NCBI GenBank assembly: GCA_013215505.1
Contig: JABSQZ010000001.1
Span: forward strand, 1-64,000
Source of the DNA: Oceanospirillaceae bacterium
Lineage (GTDB): Bacteria; Pseudomonadota; Gammaproteobacteria; Pseudomonadales; Balneatricaceae
Direction of reading: 5' to 3'
DNA length: 64,000 nt
The position numbers and the translations under genes were made by a program. Positions within the stretch are counted from its first letter, which is position 1; every line of letters begins with the position of its first letter. Positions 18,359-27,169 of this stretch are shown in pieces. The notes beneath the pieces are model-generated. The model worked only from the letters and a program-made list of their open reading frames with translations, searched no databases and had not been told where the DNA came from.

Positions 18359-19348
18359 TTAATTCTCATTTCTTAAATTGCGCACATTCCAGATCATCAC
18401 CGGCAGCACCAACAGCATAATCACTAGTGCAATGGTGGCAGATCGGCCAAAATCATGACCGCGAAACATCCAGTCAAACATATAGTTTGCCAATACTTGC
18501 GACCCCCATTGACCGTTGGTCATCGCCATCACAATATCGAAAACCTTAAGCACTAAAATGGTGATGGTAGTCCAGACGACGGCGACACTTCCCCAGATCT
18601 GCGGGACTTTAATCTGCAAGAATATCTGCAGCGGATTGGCACCATCTAAAGTCGCCGCCTCCAGCGTTTCCTCGGGGATACCACGCAGTGCCGCTGACAA
18701 AATAACCATGGCAAAACCGGTTTGTATCCAAATCAAAATGATCATTAAAAAAACTGAATTCCACACCGGCATGACGATCCAGGCCTGGGGCTCGGCGCCA
18801 AAATGCACCAAAATGGCATTCAAAATACCGATTTGCTCTACATCCTCACCGCGAAAATCATAGACAAACTTCCAGATGATACTGGCGCCGATAAAAGAGA
18901 TGGCCATCGGCATAAAGATCAAACTTTTTGCGATGTTCCCCCAGCTGATACGGTCGGTTAAGGCGGCAGCGAGCAAACCAAAAAAGGTGGATGCCGCCGG
19001 TACTATCACCAGCCACATCATATTATTGATAAATGATTCGACAAATTTCTCATCATTTACCAGCCAAATATAATTGGCAAAACCAATGAATTTCTCGCCC
19101 GATGAGCCGTGCAGGGATAAATATATACTGTTAAAAACCGGATATATTAAATAGACACTCAGCAGTAAAATAGCCGGTCCCATAAATAGCCAGGGACGTA
19201 TTGCCGCACATTTCTGTATATTAGCGGCCGCATTTACCCCATTGGCAGGATAGATCACAGCCAATATCCAGTTGCTGCCCCAGAAATAGCCCATACAGCC
19301 AAGTACTGCGACAACCATGGTAAACAGCGCCAGTAGCACCTGCTCCAT
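18359..19348 (-). CDS. aglF: sugar ABC importer permease 1 (AglF/MalF-like)
   Basis: This permease of about 329 residues pairs with AglG to form the membrane channel of the alpha-glucoside importer. An unusual N-terminal hydrophobic pair (VLLALFTMVVAVLGCMGYFW) precedes the core helices (RPWLFMGPAILLLSVYLIYP). The EAA loop is ETLEAATLDGANPLQIFLQI. AAGGA lies 6 nt before the ATG at 19348; a GTG directly before it (19351) is possible. It lies 150 nt downstream of the solute-binding protein gene, a gap that may hold a processing or attenuation signal favouring excess binding protein. It stops 1 nt before the AglG start. Confidence 0.92.
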   Translation of the reverse strand: MEQVLLALFTMVVAVLGCMGYFWGSNWILAVIYPANGVNAAANIQKCAAIRPWLFMGPAILLLSVYLIYPVFNSIYLSLHGSSGEKFIGFANYIWLVNDEKFVESFINNMMWLVIVPAASTFFGLLAAALTDRISWGNIAKSLIFMPMAISFIGASIIWKFVYDFRGEDVEQIGILNAILVHFGAEPQAWIVMPVWNSVFLMIILIWIQTGFAMVILSAALRGIPEETLEAATLDGANPLQIFLQIKVPQIWGSVAVVWTTITILVLKVFDIVMAMTNGQWGSQVLANYMFDWMFRGHDFGRSATIALVIMLLVLPVMIWNVRNLRNEN

Positions 19349-19500
19349 CACAATTCCTTAAAATTATTGATTAAAATAGATTTAGCGAGTTACTGCGGTC
19401 TATTGATCGGGGATTAATTTTTCGATGTCAGCTGTATCGCTAAGCTTTTCTGAGAATAGGCACCCAGTGGTTAACACTGGACGCCGTTTAGCAGGGTAAA

Positions 19501-20856
19501 TTATTTAATGCTATTCCAGGTTTTCTGAATCTGCGCCCCCACCTCTTTGGCGCTCTTGCCGCCAGTGTAATCTACCATCCCGGTCCAAAAAGCACCGGCA
19601 CCTATAGCACCTGGCATCAGATCAGAAGCGTCAAAACGGAAAGTGGTCGCGTTTAATAAGATCTCTCCCATTCCCTTCAAGCTGTCATTAGCATAGGCAT
19701 CAACATTGACACCTTTGTGCGGCGTCAAGAAACCCTCCTGCGCCATCCACAACTCGTGGGCAATAGGTGTCTTGAGGAATTCAACAAAAGCTTGCGCGCC
19801 TTTCGAGTCTTTCGTAATGGCAAACAATGTTCCGCCACCTAATACCGGCTTTCCTAAATCTTTAGCGGCGTAAGAGGGGAAATAAAAGAAATCAGCATCT
19901 TCACCAACCACTGTTCCCTCGGGGAAAAACGCCGGGATAAAAGATGCCTGACGATGCATGTAACACTTAGGTGGAGAGCTAAATAGACCCTTGGGGCTGT
20001 CACGGAAATCGGTAGTCGCTACCGTTGCTGATCCACCGGCAACATATTTATCATTGCGAGCGAAAGAGCCGTAAGCTTCAATAGCCGCTAACACCTTGGG
20101 ATCATCAAACTTCATCTGGTTGCTAACCCACTGATCATAGACAGCCGGTGCCTGGGTGCGCAACATCATATCTTCTACCCAATCAGTGGCAACCCAACCT
20201 GTAGCGCCACCTGAACCCAGACCTATACACCAGGGCGTTCCGCCGTCGGCGACAATTTGGTCACTGAGAGTGACTAACTCTTCCATGGATTGCGGAATAT
20301 CATAACCGCCGTCTTCGAAGTTTTCCGGTGAATACCAGACCAGAGATTTAACATCGGCCTTGTAGAAGAAACCAAATAACTCTTCATTGCCCTGAGCATT
20401 TTTATAAGTGCCTAAATCAACCCATGATTGACCTGCGGCATAGTTTTCTCTAACCCAATCAGCAGTGCCAGCACGCAGTGGTGCCAACTTACCTTTCGCC
20501 GCTAAATCCGCTGCCAACCCAGGCTGTGGAAAAATCGCAATATTGGGTGGCGCCCCAGCTTCAGTGTCAATCACTATCTGCGCTTCGAAACTGTCCGAGC
20601 CTGAGTATTCAACATTGGCACCTGTCGCCTGCTCGAAGTAGGCAATAACGTTTTCAACCAATTTTTTATCGGCACCTAACCAGGGGCCAAACAGGGTAAT
20701 TGTCTCACCTTTAAGGTCGACACTTTTCAGGGCTTCATAGCTGGCCCAATTAAAGCGTGCGTCTTCCCCTGGGGGAAATTTAAGTTCTGAACCTGCAAAG
20801 GCCATATTTGCGGATAGTGCGATGGCGGCAACACCGAGATAAGCTGGTAGCTTCAT
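19501..20856 (-). CDS. aglE: alpha-glucoside ABC solute-binding protein (AglE-like)
   Basis: This 451-residue periplasmic binding protein of the extracellular solute-binding family 1 type captures the sugar for AglFG-K. The signal peptide is clear (MKLPAYLGVAAIALSANMAFA, cut before GSELK). GGAGA lies 4 nt before the ATG at 20856, so a longer reading from 20922 is rejected. The mature protein has the expected TLFGPWLGADKKLVENVIAYF start and an aromatic-rich binding region (WVATDWVEDMM, GAFWTGMVDYTGG). It is first in the agl operon and lies directly beside a LacI-type operator pair. Gene order (E, F, G, A, K, with divergent regulator) equals that of Sinorhizobium meliloti agl. Confidence 0.93.
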   Translation of the reverse strand: MKLPAYLGVAAIALSANMAFAGSELKFPPGEDARFNWASYEALKSVDLKGETITLFGPWLGADKKLVENVIAYFEQATGANVEYSGSDSFEAQIVIDTEAGAPPNIAIFPQPGLAADLAAKGKLAPLRAGTADWVRENYAAGQSWVDLGTYKNAQGNEELFGFFYKADVKSLVWYSPENFEDGGYDIPQSMEELVTLSDQIVADGGTPWCIGLGSGGATGWVATDWVEDMMLRTQAPAVYDQWVSNQMKFDDPKVLAAIEAYGSFARNDKYVAGGSATVATTDFRDSPKGLFSSPPKCYMHRQASFIPAFFPEGTVVGEDADFFYFPSYAAKDLGKPVLGGGTLFAITKDSKGAQAFVEFLKTPIAHELWMAQEGFLTPHKGVNVDAYANDSLKGMGEILLNATTFRFDASDLMPGAIGAGAFWTGMVDYTGGKSAKEVGAQIQKTWNSIK

Positions 20857-20947
20857 GGAATCTCCCTGTTCGATCCTGAACTGCTTAAACCTCTGTAGGT
20901 ATAAACGCGTCCTAATGATCATTTTATTTTGTTATTTTTAATTTATC

Positions 20948-20959
20948 CAAAGCGCTTTG
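20948..20959. promoter_or_regulatory. LacI-type operator 1 (agl side)
   Basis: CAAAGCGCTTTG is a perfect 12-bp palindrome with the central CpG expected for LacI/GalR-family operators. It lies 92 bp upstream of the aglE start, so the divergent regulator AglR-like protein probably represses or activates agl here. Confidence 0.75.
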
Positions 20960-21060
20960 AATGATTGGACTATGTAACTTTTTTGATTTATTGTCAATTA
21001 AATTGATTATCTCTTTGCTTATTTTTTTAAGCTTCTATAATCAATTTCGAACAAAAATTG

Positions 21061-21070
21061 AAAGCGCTTT
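21061..21070. promoter_or_regulatory. LacI-type operator 2 (regulator side)
   Basis: AAAGCGCTTT repeats the core of operator 1, centred 112 bp away. The flanks match in inverted orientation (TCC-core in one, core-GGA in the other). It lies 69 bp before the regulator start, which points to autoregulation and possibly DNA looping between the two sites. Confidence 0.75.
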
Positions 21071-21138
21071 GGATTTTCTAATTCTGATATTTTTATATCA
21101 CTGCGCCGGCAAATAACGACATTGATTATGGTGCCCAG

Positions 21139-22167
21139 ATGAATCTCAAACAGTTTTCAGAGATTTTAAAATTATCACAGACCACAGTTTCAAGAGCCCT
21201 AAACGGCTTCCCTGAGGTCAGCGAAAAGACGCGAACTCGGGTTCTGAATGCGGCCAAAGAGTACAATTACAGGCCCAACACTCAAGCTAAAAGCTTAGCT
21301 ACCGGACGCTCTATGGCGATTGGCCATGTGCTGCCAACCTTTAAAAAAGAGATTATCAATCCTATCTTTTCTGACTTTATCGCTGGCACTGGTGAAATAT
21401 TATCAAAATCAGGTTACCACATGGCACTGACGGTAGTCGCAGATGAGGGAGAAGAAGCCGCCTATCGGGACATGGCCTCCAAAAAGTCCGTCGATGGGGT
21501 TATTATTCACGGCCCCAGGGAAAATGATAGCCGTATAGCGCTATTGCAAGAGTTGGGCATGCCCTTTTTAGTGCATGGGCGCGCGCAGGAGATGGAAACC
21601 TCTTACTCTTGGTTTGACGTTAATAACCGCCGCGCTTTCAAACGCGCCACTGAGCTGCTGATAAGCTTGGGCCACCGGCGTATTGCACTGTTAAATGGCT
21701 TGGAGTATATGGATTTTGCCGCCAGGCGCAGGCGCGGCTACGAGCAGGCCCTCACAGAAGCGGGTCTGGCCATTGATAGTCAAATAATGCGCAGCGAAGA
21801 AATGATGGAGCCTTACGGCTTTGCAGCCACTATGCAAATCATGGCGCAGCCCAATCCACCCACGGCCTTTCTGGTTTCCTCAGTAATACCTGCGTTGGGG
21901 GTGCAAAGAGCGCTGTTAAAACTGGGCTTACAGCCCGCGACTGATGTCTCTATTGTTATTCACGATGATCAATTATCTTTTTTACCCATAGATGCAGACC
22001 GCCCCATGTTCACATCCACCCGCTCATCCGTTAAAGATGCCGGAAAACGCTGCGCCAGTATGTTATTGGAGCAAATCAACAATCCGGGAAGAGCGCCATT
22101 AACCGAGCTTTGGGAGGCGGAACTGGTTATCGGCGAATCTACCGGTCCGGTAAAAACCAGCCGCTAA
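21139..22167 (+). CDS. LacI-family regulator of the alpha-glucoside operon (AglR-like)
   Basis: This 342-residue LacI/GalR regulator has an N-terminal HTH and hinge (residues 1-60: MNLKQFSEILKLSQTTVSRA followed by LNGFPEVSEKTRTRVLNAA). A periplasmic-binding-protein-like sugar sensor domain follows, with DGVIIHGPREND, LLISLGHRRIALLNG and RRRGYEQAL. It is divergent from aglE, and two matching operators lie between them. It probably responds to an alpha-glucoside or glucose derivative. The GH1 beta-glucosidase follows 26 nt downstream on the same strand and is probably co-transcribed, hence under the same control. No clear Shine-Dalgarno sequence is seen (CCCAGATG). Confidence 0.92.
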   Translation: MNLKQFSEILKLSQTTVSRALNGFPEVSEKTRTRVLNAAKEYNYRPNTQAKSLATGRSMAIGHVLPTFKKEIINPIFSDFIAGTGEILSKSGYHMALTVVADEGEEAAYRDMASKKSVDGVIIHGPRENDSRIALLQELGMPFLVHGRAQEMETSYSWFDVNNRRAFKRATELLISLGHRRIALLNGLEYMDFAARRRRGYEQALTEAGLAIDSQIMRSEEMMEPYGFAATMQIMAQPNPPTAFLVSSVIPALGVQRALLKLGLQPATDVSIVIHDDQLSFLPIDADRPMFTSTRSSVKDAGKRCASMLLEQINNPGRAPLTELWEAELVIGESTGPVKTSR

Positions 22168-22193
22168 CCTTTATTTGATCTCCAGGGGATAAC

Positions 22194-23555
22194 ATGACTT
22201 TACAGCTAGATTTAGACTCGCCACTGATGCAGCCAGATTTCAGCTTTGGGATAGCCACTGCGGCATTTCAAATTGAAGGGGCCAATACTGCCGACGGTCG
22301 CTGTGAATCTATCTGGGATAAATTTTGCCAGCTAGAGGGAAAAGTACTCAATGGTGATGATGGATCTATGGCCTGCGATCACTACCATCTATGGCGAGAA
22401 GATATCGACTTAATCGAATCCCTGGGGGTCGACAGTTATCGTTTGTCCATTGCCTGGCCGCGTATCATTAACGATATTGATGGCAGTGTTAACGCCAGTG
22501 GCTTAGCTTTTTATGACAACATCATCAACCAGCTGAATGCCCGGAACATTAAAGTATTTGTCACTTTATATCACTGGGATTTACCCCAGTACCTGGAAGA
22601 CCATGGCGGCTGGCTGAACCGCGACACCGTGCACGCCTTTGTCCATTACGCCGAAATTATCAGCCAGCATTTTCAACAGCGCATTTACTCCTACTGCACT
22701 TTTAACGAGCCCTGGTGCAGCGCCTACTTAGGCTATCAGTACGGGGTGCACGCGCCCGGTCACAAAAGCCGTAAAATGGGCTTGCAAGCGGCCCATCATC
22801 TGCTGTTAGCCCACGGCTTGGCGGTGCCAGTAATTCGCCGGCACTGTGGCGGCGCGCAAGTGGGGATAGTGTTAAATTTCACCCCCGGTGATAGTGCCAG
22901 CGACAGCCAAGAGGACCTGCGGGCGACGCAAATCTACAACGACTATAATAGTCACTGGTTTATTCAGCCTTTAATGCAGGGCAGCTACCCGAGCTCCATC
23001 GTGCAACTCTATGCAGAGGATCAACCGGTAATCGAAGCTTCTGATCTGGCTGATATCAACGTCAGTATCGATTTTTTGGGGGTCAATTTTTACACCAGGG
23101 CCGTAGTCGCAACGCCTGCTAGCAACGCTGATGAGTTATTCCAATTAGTGCCACAAGCTGACGCTGAGCACACTGATATTGGCTGGGAAATACATCCCGC
23201 TGCGCTGTACAAGCTCCTCACTGAGCTTAACCGTATGTATAACTTACCGCCGATATACATCACCGAAAACGGCGCGGCCTGCGACGATCATATTGTCGAT
23301 GGGCAAATTGACGATCAACAACGCTGTCGCTATTTACAACAACATTTACTGGCAGTGGAGCAAGCAGTTCAGGAGGGCGTGGTGATCAAGGGTTATTTTG
23401 CCTGGAGCCTGATGGATAATTTTGAATGGGCTGAAGGCTATTCCAAACGCTTTGGTATCGTCTATGTGGACTACAAGAGCCAAAAGCGCACTTTAAAGAA
23501 AAGTGCGCACAGTTATAGGAATTTACTCAACTCGCGAGTGTTTATTAAGAACTAG
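22194..23555 (+). CDS. GH1 beta-glucosidase
   Basis: This 453-residue family 1 glycoside hydrolase is probably cytoplasmic, since no signal peptide is seen. The acid/base is Glu172 in TFNEPWCSAYLG and the nucleophile is Glu358 in YITENGA. The N-terminal FSFGIATAAFQIEGA and the aglycone/glucose-binding WSLMDNFEWAEGYSKRFG are typical of beta-glucosidases or beta-galactosidases. The gene follows the LacI-type regulator by 26 nt, with a CCAGGGGATAAC site. A retaining beta-glycosidase next to an alpha-glucoside importer suggests the importer accepts mixed or beta-linked glucosides. It converges on nhaA, 55 nt apart. Confidence 0.94.
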   Translation: MTLQLDLDSPLMQPDFSFGIATAAFQIEGANTADGRCESIWDKFCQLEGKVLNGDDGSMACDHYHLWREDIDLIESLGVDSYRLSIAWPRIINDIDGSVNASGLAFYDNIINQLNARNIKVFVTLYHWDLPQYLEDHGGWLNRDTVHAFVHYAEIISQHFQQRIYSYCTFNEPWCSAYLGYQYGVHAPGHKSRKMGLQAAHHLLLAHGLAVPVIRRHCGGAQVGIVLNFTPGDSASDSQEDLRATQIYNDYNSHWFIQPLMQGSYPSSIVQLYAEDQPVIEASDLADINVSIDFLGVNFYTRAVVATPASNADELFQLVPQADAEHTDIGWEIHPAALYKLLTELNRMYNLPPIYITENGAACDDHIVDGQIDDQQRCRYLQQHLLAVEQAVQEGVVIKGYFAWSLMDNFEWAEGYSKRFGIVYVDYKSQKRTLKKSAHSYRNLLNSRVFIKN

Positions 23556-23610
23556 CCAAGGTTGGTCACCAGGCACAGCGGTATCAGCACCACTGGACTT
23601 GTGACTAACA

Positions 23611-24804
23611 CTATTGGCTACTGTTACTTTTGGTACTTTTGGTACTTTTGGCCATCCTCAGTACTGCATAACCTAACACTCCCGACAGTAAAGAGCCGAC
23701 TAATATCGCCAGTTTATCGGTGTACTGGAACAAGCTATCGTCTTCAAACGCCAGCGAGACGATAAACAAACTCATGGTAAAGCCAATTCCGGTCAGTAGC
23801 GAGACCCCATACAGCTGCATCCAACTACTGCCTTCAGGCAGTTTTGCAATCTTCAGTTTAATGGCTAACCAGCTGAAGCCAAATACCCCGACTTGCTTGC
23901 CGACAAATAGCCCGAGGATGATACCCATAGGGACCGCACCGCTCATTTGACTGATAGATATCTGCTGAAAGTTGACCCCGGCATTGACGAAGGCAAACAG
24001 CGGCAAGATAAAGAAAGCCACCCAAAAATGTAAACTGTGTTCAATTTCTTTAAGTGGTGAAACGGGTCGGTTGTCTTCATCGATCGCCGACAGAGGGATA
24101 GTAAAAGCCAGCGCCACCCCGGCTAAAGTCGCATGCACACCCGATTTAAGCACACTGACCCAAAGCACTGCGCCGACCACAAAAAAGGCTGCTTTTTTAC
24201 TGACACCTAACAGATTCAGGATAATTAATACCGATAGCGCAGCGGCAGCGACACTGATTGATAAGGTTGATAGCTCAGAAGTATAAAAGATGGCGATAAT
24301 CACTATCGCACCTAAGTCATCGATAATCGCCAGCGCCATTAAAAAAATCTTTAAAGACACTGGTACTCGCTTGCCCAACATCGAAAGTATGCCCAGGGCA
24401 AAGGCGATATCGGTCGCGGTGGGAATGGCCCAGCCGTTGACCGCTACATCACTGTCGGCATTAAAGTATAAATACACTGCTGCAGGCACTACCATACCCC
24501 CAATAGCGGCAATACCTGGCAGGGCGATTTGACTGACGCTAGACAAGTGTCCCTGTAAAATCTCCCGCTTTACCTCCAGACCAATCAATAAAAAGAATAT
24601 CGCCATCAATCCATCATTGACCCAGTGATACAGGGACTTATCAATAGAGAGCGAGCCAAAGCGAATTTCCACGGGTATATGCAGAAAGCTCTCATAAATC
24701 CCGGACAGAGCCGAGTTACTTAATATCAGGGCCAGAATGGTCACCCCAATTAATATCACGCCGCTGGAGGATTCGTTGTCTATAAAATCTTTAATAATCT
24801 TCAT
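23611..24804 (-). CDS. nhaA: Na+/H+ antiporter NhaA
   Basis: This 397-residue electrogenic Na+/H+ antiporter supports pH and sodium homeostasis. The essential acidic residues are present: the Asp of TATDIAFALGI (equivalent to E. coli Asp133) and the Asp pair in ALAIIDDLGAIVII (Asp163/164). Eleven to twelve hydrophobic helices are readable. The start follows AGTGAG. The C-terminal cytoplasmic end (KSTKSTKSNSSQ) is encoded by 9-bp tandem repeats and is likely variable between strains. It is monocistronic. A small hairpin (GCATGTT/AACATGC, 24863-24881) lies in its upstream leader. Confidence 0.95.
   Translation of the reverse strand: MKIIKDFIDNESSSGVILIGVTILALILSNSALSGIYESFLHIPVEIRFGSLSIDKSLYHWVNDGLMAIFFLLIGLEVKREILQGHLSSVSQIALPGIAAIGGMVVPAAVYLYFNADSDVAVNGWAIPTATDIAFALGILSMLGKRVPVSLKIFLMALAIIDDLGAIVIIAIFYTSELSTLSISVAAAALSVLIILNLLGVSKKAAFFVVGAVLWVSVLKSGVHATLAGVALAFTIPLSAIDEDNRPVSPLKEIEHSLHFWVAFFILPLFAFVNAGVNFQQISISQMSGAVPMGIILGLFVGKQVGVFGFSWLAIKLKIAKLPEGSSWMQLYGVSLLTGIGFTMSLFIVSLAFEDDSLFQYTDKLAILVGSLLSGVLGYAVLRMAKSTKSTKSNSSQ
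23628..23651. repeat. 9-bp tandem repeat in the nhaA 3' end
   Basis: Roughly three copies of a 9-bp unit (GTTACTTTT, GGTACTTTT, GGTACTTTT) encode the KST-KST-KSN tail of NhaA. The unit length keeps the reading frame, so copy changes would alter only tail length. Confidence 0.8.
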
Positions 24805-25066
24805 CGATACTCACTATGTTAGAAAAAACTGAGTTTCTGCCAGCAGTAATAGAGGAAAAGCTGCATGTTTTAGCAACATGCTTGCTACTGACAAGCGCCA
24901 AAGTTTAGCAGTAATAGAGCGTATTCGAACACAATAGTTGCTAGTAATTCCCCGATAATTGCTCAAATAAGACAAAGATTTAAGTAAAAATCTGAGATTG
25001 GCTGTTTAACAGACATTATCTTAAAATTGACAATATGCCTGTTAAACCTTGTTGCAAAAAGTACTA
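24805..25066. other. nhaA upstream region
   Basis: No gene is seen. The sequence AGCAGTAATAGAG occurs twice (about 24842 and 24908), and a GCATGTT/AACATGC hairpin lies at 24863-24881. These may belong to the nhaA leader. Confidence 0.4.
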
Positions 25067-25246
25067 TCAGGGTGATGACTGCTCACTACAGTGACAGCCA
25101 CAACCGGTTTTTCCCTCAGCCTTTGCCTGCGCATCTTTAACACAGCAGGCATCCGAATTATCAGGGGCCGATCCACCGCAGCATCCAACAGTAATATTTT
25201 TTTCTGTCGTGAGCGGGTTAGTGACGCTTTTTTTAGTTTTACTCAT
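25067..25246 (-). CDS. 59-residue Cys-rich small protein, putative metal binding
   Basis: Not recognised as a named family. The ORF starts at ATG 25246, 5 nt after a TCTGGAGAA site, which supports translation. The protein begins MSKTKKSVTNPLTTEKNITV and then has seven cysteines and one histidine in 32 residues: Cys22-Cys23-Gly-Gly, Cys34-Cys35, Cys49, Cys51-His52-Cys53. The N-terminus is Lys/Thr-rich and there is no signal peptide. The spacing is unlike rubredoxin or classic zinc fingers and suggests a metallothionein-like or copper/iron-binding peptide. It stands alone between nhaA and the AP-superfamily hydrolase, reading away from the latter. Confidence 0.7.
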   Translation of the reverse strand: MSKTKKSVTNPLTTEKNITVGCCGGSAPDNSDACCVKDAQAKAEGKTGCGCHCSEQSSP

Positions 25247-25505
25247 GTTTTCTCCAGAGAAATAAATGACTATTTGGCCTGACTTTAAGTGTCAGCCTTT
25301 CACTATCAATGACGCCGCCCAAACAATAAGGATGCAAACAGAAAAATCGTACAATAATTGACCAGAAACGACAGCACCCACCCTCATATCAACTACAAAA
25401 ATTATATGCATATTTAGCCGGATTTTTAGTTGCTTAGCTGCAGATAATAAGGCATAAAAGCCTTTATTATTTTCCTTTACAGCCGACTAAGTTGCAGGTG
25501 ATCTG

Positions 25506-27053
25506 GTGAAGAATCAAGCAAATGTACTGTTCATTGTTATTGATCAATTACGCGCCGATTGCATCTTCGGTGCACTGGCAGAGCAGATAGAAATACCCAA
25601 TTTAACCGCGTTGATGGAAGATGCTGTTACTTTCAAAGCGCATTATAGTGTAACTAACCCCTGTGGCCCATCCAGAGCGAGTTTGCTCACTGGCCAGTAC
25701 GCGATGAATCACAGATCGGTGCGCAATGGCACTCCGCTGGCAGCGGGCACTGCCAATATTGCCACGCAAATGCGCCAGCGTAGATACGAGCCCATGTTGT
25801 TTGGCTATACCGATACCAGCCTTGATCCCAGAGCGCTACATGCAAATGATCCTGCGATCAGATCCTATGAGCAAGTGCTGCCAGGTTTTGTCGAAAAGTT
25901 GGAGATGCGTCTGGATGAAAGTTACCCCTGGCGCAGCTATCTGGCCAGAAAGGGCTATCCGAACCGGGATTATTCAACTTTCTATCACCCTGAAAGCCCT
26001 GATGGGGCGAGCCCTAGAATCGATGATCCGGCTTTTTACAAAGCTGAAGACAGCGACAGCGCCTTTCTTACCCAGCAAACCTTAAATGAGCTCAGTGTGC
26101 GCCAACAGCAAAACTGGTTTGCCCATGTCACTTACATTCGCCCACATCCGCCACTGGTGGCGCCGGCACCGTACAACAGCATGTACCGAGATACTGATTT
26201 TCCCAACCCACTCAGGCGGACCAATCGAGCAGATGAAGCCCTGTGCCATCCTTTTTTAGCCACTCACTTAGAACTCATCAAAGACAAAGCAGTCATAGAC
26301 GGTCCTATGGCAGGTTGCGATAAAGACGATTTAGAAACGGCACGCAGTTTGCGCTCTGTGTACCTGGGCCTGATCAGTGAAGTTGATCAGCATGTGGGCC
26401 GTTTAGTGGATTTTTTAAAAACCACCGGCCAATACGATTCCACCTTGATTGTAGTGACTGCTGATCACGGAGAAATGCTCGGTGATCACCATATGTGGGG
26501 CAAACAGACCATCTATGACCCGGCAGTGCAGGTACCATTGATTATCCGCGATCCCAGACAGCAACAAGCGCACGGCAGTGCAGTGACGGCTTTCACCGAA
26601 TCCGTGGACATTATGCCGACTATTTTGCAGTGGGCCGATAGTAGTCAGCCTATTCCAAGCTCTGTTGATGGCCACTCACTGGCGACTTTTTTACAGGGGA
26701 ATGCACCTGAGAACTGGCGAGAACATATATTTTATGAATTAGATTTTGCCGAACCTGACACACCGACACTATGGCAACAGCAACTGGGTTTGTCACTAGA
26801 GCAGGCAAATGCAGCAGTGTTGCGCGACAGACAATACAAGCTGGTGCACTTTAACGGTAATCTGCCAGCACTACTGTTCGATATCCAGGCAGATCCCGCA
26901 GAAATGTGCGATTTAGCAGCGGATCCGAGCTATCAAACAGTACTGTTACAGATGAGCCAACGAATGCTCAATCATCGCATGAGTAACGCCAACAGCAGCT
27001 TGTCTGAAATGCGCGTAACCGCCTCTGGCACGGTAAATTATAGACATGGTTAG
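25506..27053 (+). CDS. alkaline phosphatase-superfamily hydrolase, phosphonate monoesterase/sulfatase-like
   Basis: This 515-residue formylglycine-dependent hydrolase has metal Asp13 in FIVIDQLRADC and the nucleophile motif CGPSRASLLTG. Its Cys53 would be converted to formylglycine (consensus CxPxR). The metal site is completed by TADHGEMLGDHHMWGK. The segment CGPSRASLLTGQYAMNHRSV and the following GYTDTSLDPR closely follow the layout of rhizobial/Burkholderia phosphonate monoester hydrolases, so a phosphodiester, phosphonate monoester or sulfate ester substrate is possible. There is no signal peptide. The start is GTG. It converges on the Opp-type importer operon, which may supply its substrate. 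A formylglycine-generating enzyme is not in the window. Confidence 0.85.
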   Translation: MKNQANVLFIVIDQLRADCIFGALAEQIEIPNLTALMEDAVTFKAHYSVTNPCGPSRASLLTGQYAMNHRSVRNGTPLAAGTANIATQMRQRRYEPMLFGYTDTSLDPRALHANDPAIRSYEQVLPGFVEKLEMRLDESYPWRSYLARKGYPNRDYSTFYHPESPDGASPRIDDPAFYKAEDSDSAFLTQQTLNELSVRQQQNWFAHVTYIRPHPPLVAPAPYNSMYRDTDFPNPLRRTNRADEALCHPFLATHLELIKDKAVIDGPMAGCDKDDLETARSLRSVYLGLISEVDQHVGRLVDFLKTTGQYDSTLIVVTADHGEMLGDHHMWGKQTIYDPAVQVPLIIRDPRQQQAHGSAVTAFTESVDIMPTILQWADSSQPIPSSVDGHSLATFLQGNAPENWREHIFYELDFAEPDTPTLWQQQLGLSLEQANAAVLRDRQYKLVHFNGNLPALLFDIQADPAEMCDLAADPSYQTVLLQMSQRMLNHRMSNANSSLSEMRVTASGTVNYRHG

Positions 27054-27114
27054 TTGCCCAGATGAAAGATCGCATCGCCGCTCCAGGCTTATGGGTTTTC
27101 TGTCAAAATAGAGA

Positions 27115-27134
27115 CGGCTGGCGATCGCCAGCCG
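27115..27134. terminator. 20-bp perfect palindrome between convergent genes
   Basis: CGGCTGGCGATCGCCAGCCG is fully palindromic and could fold into an 8-bp stem with a GATC loop. It lies between the hydrolase stop and the oppF stop, where a bidirectional terminator is expected. No long U-run follows, so termination strength is uncertain. Confidence 0.55.
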
Positions 27135-27169
27135 CAGTTAACAGGTTTAAGTTCGCTTTAAACCTTCTT

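Noticed and set aside
20857-20922. N-terminal extension of the AglE-like protein
   Set aside because: The real signal peptide begins at the ATG at 20856, directly after GGAGA.
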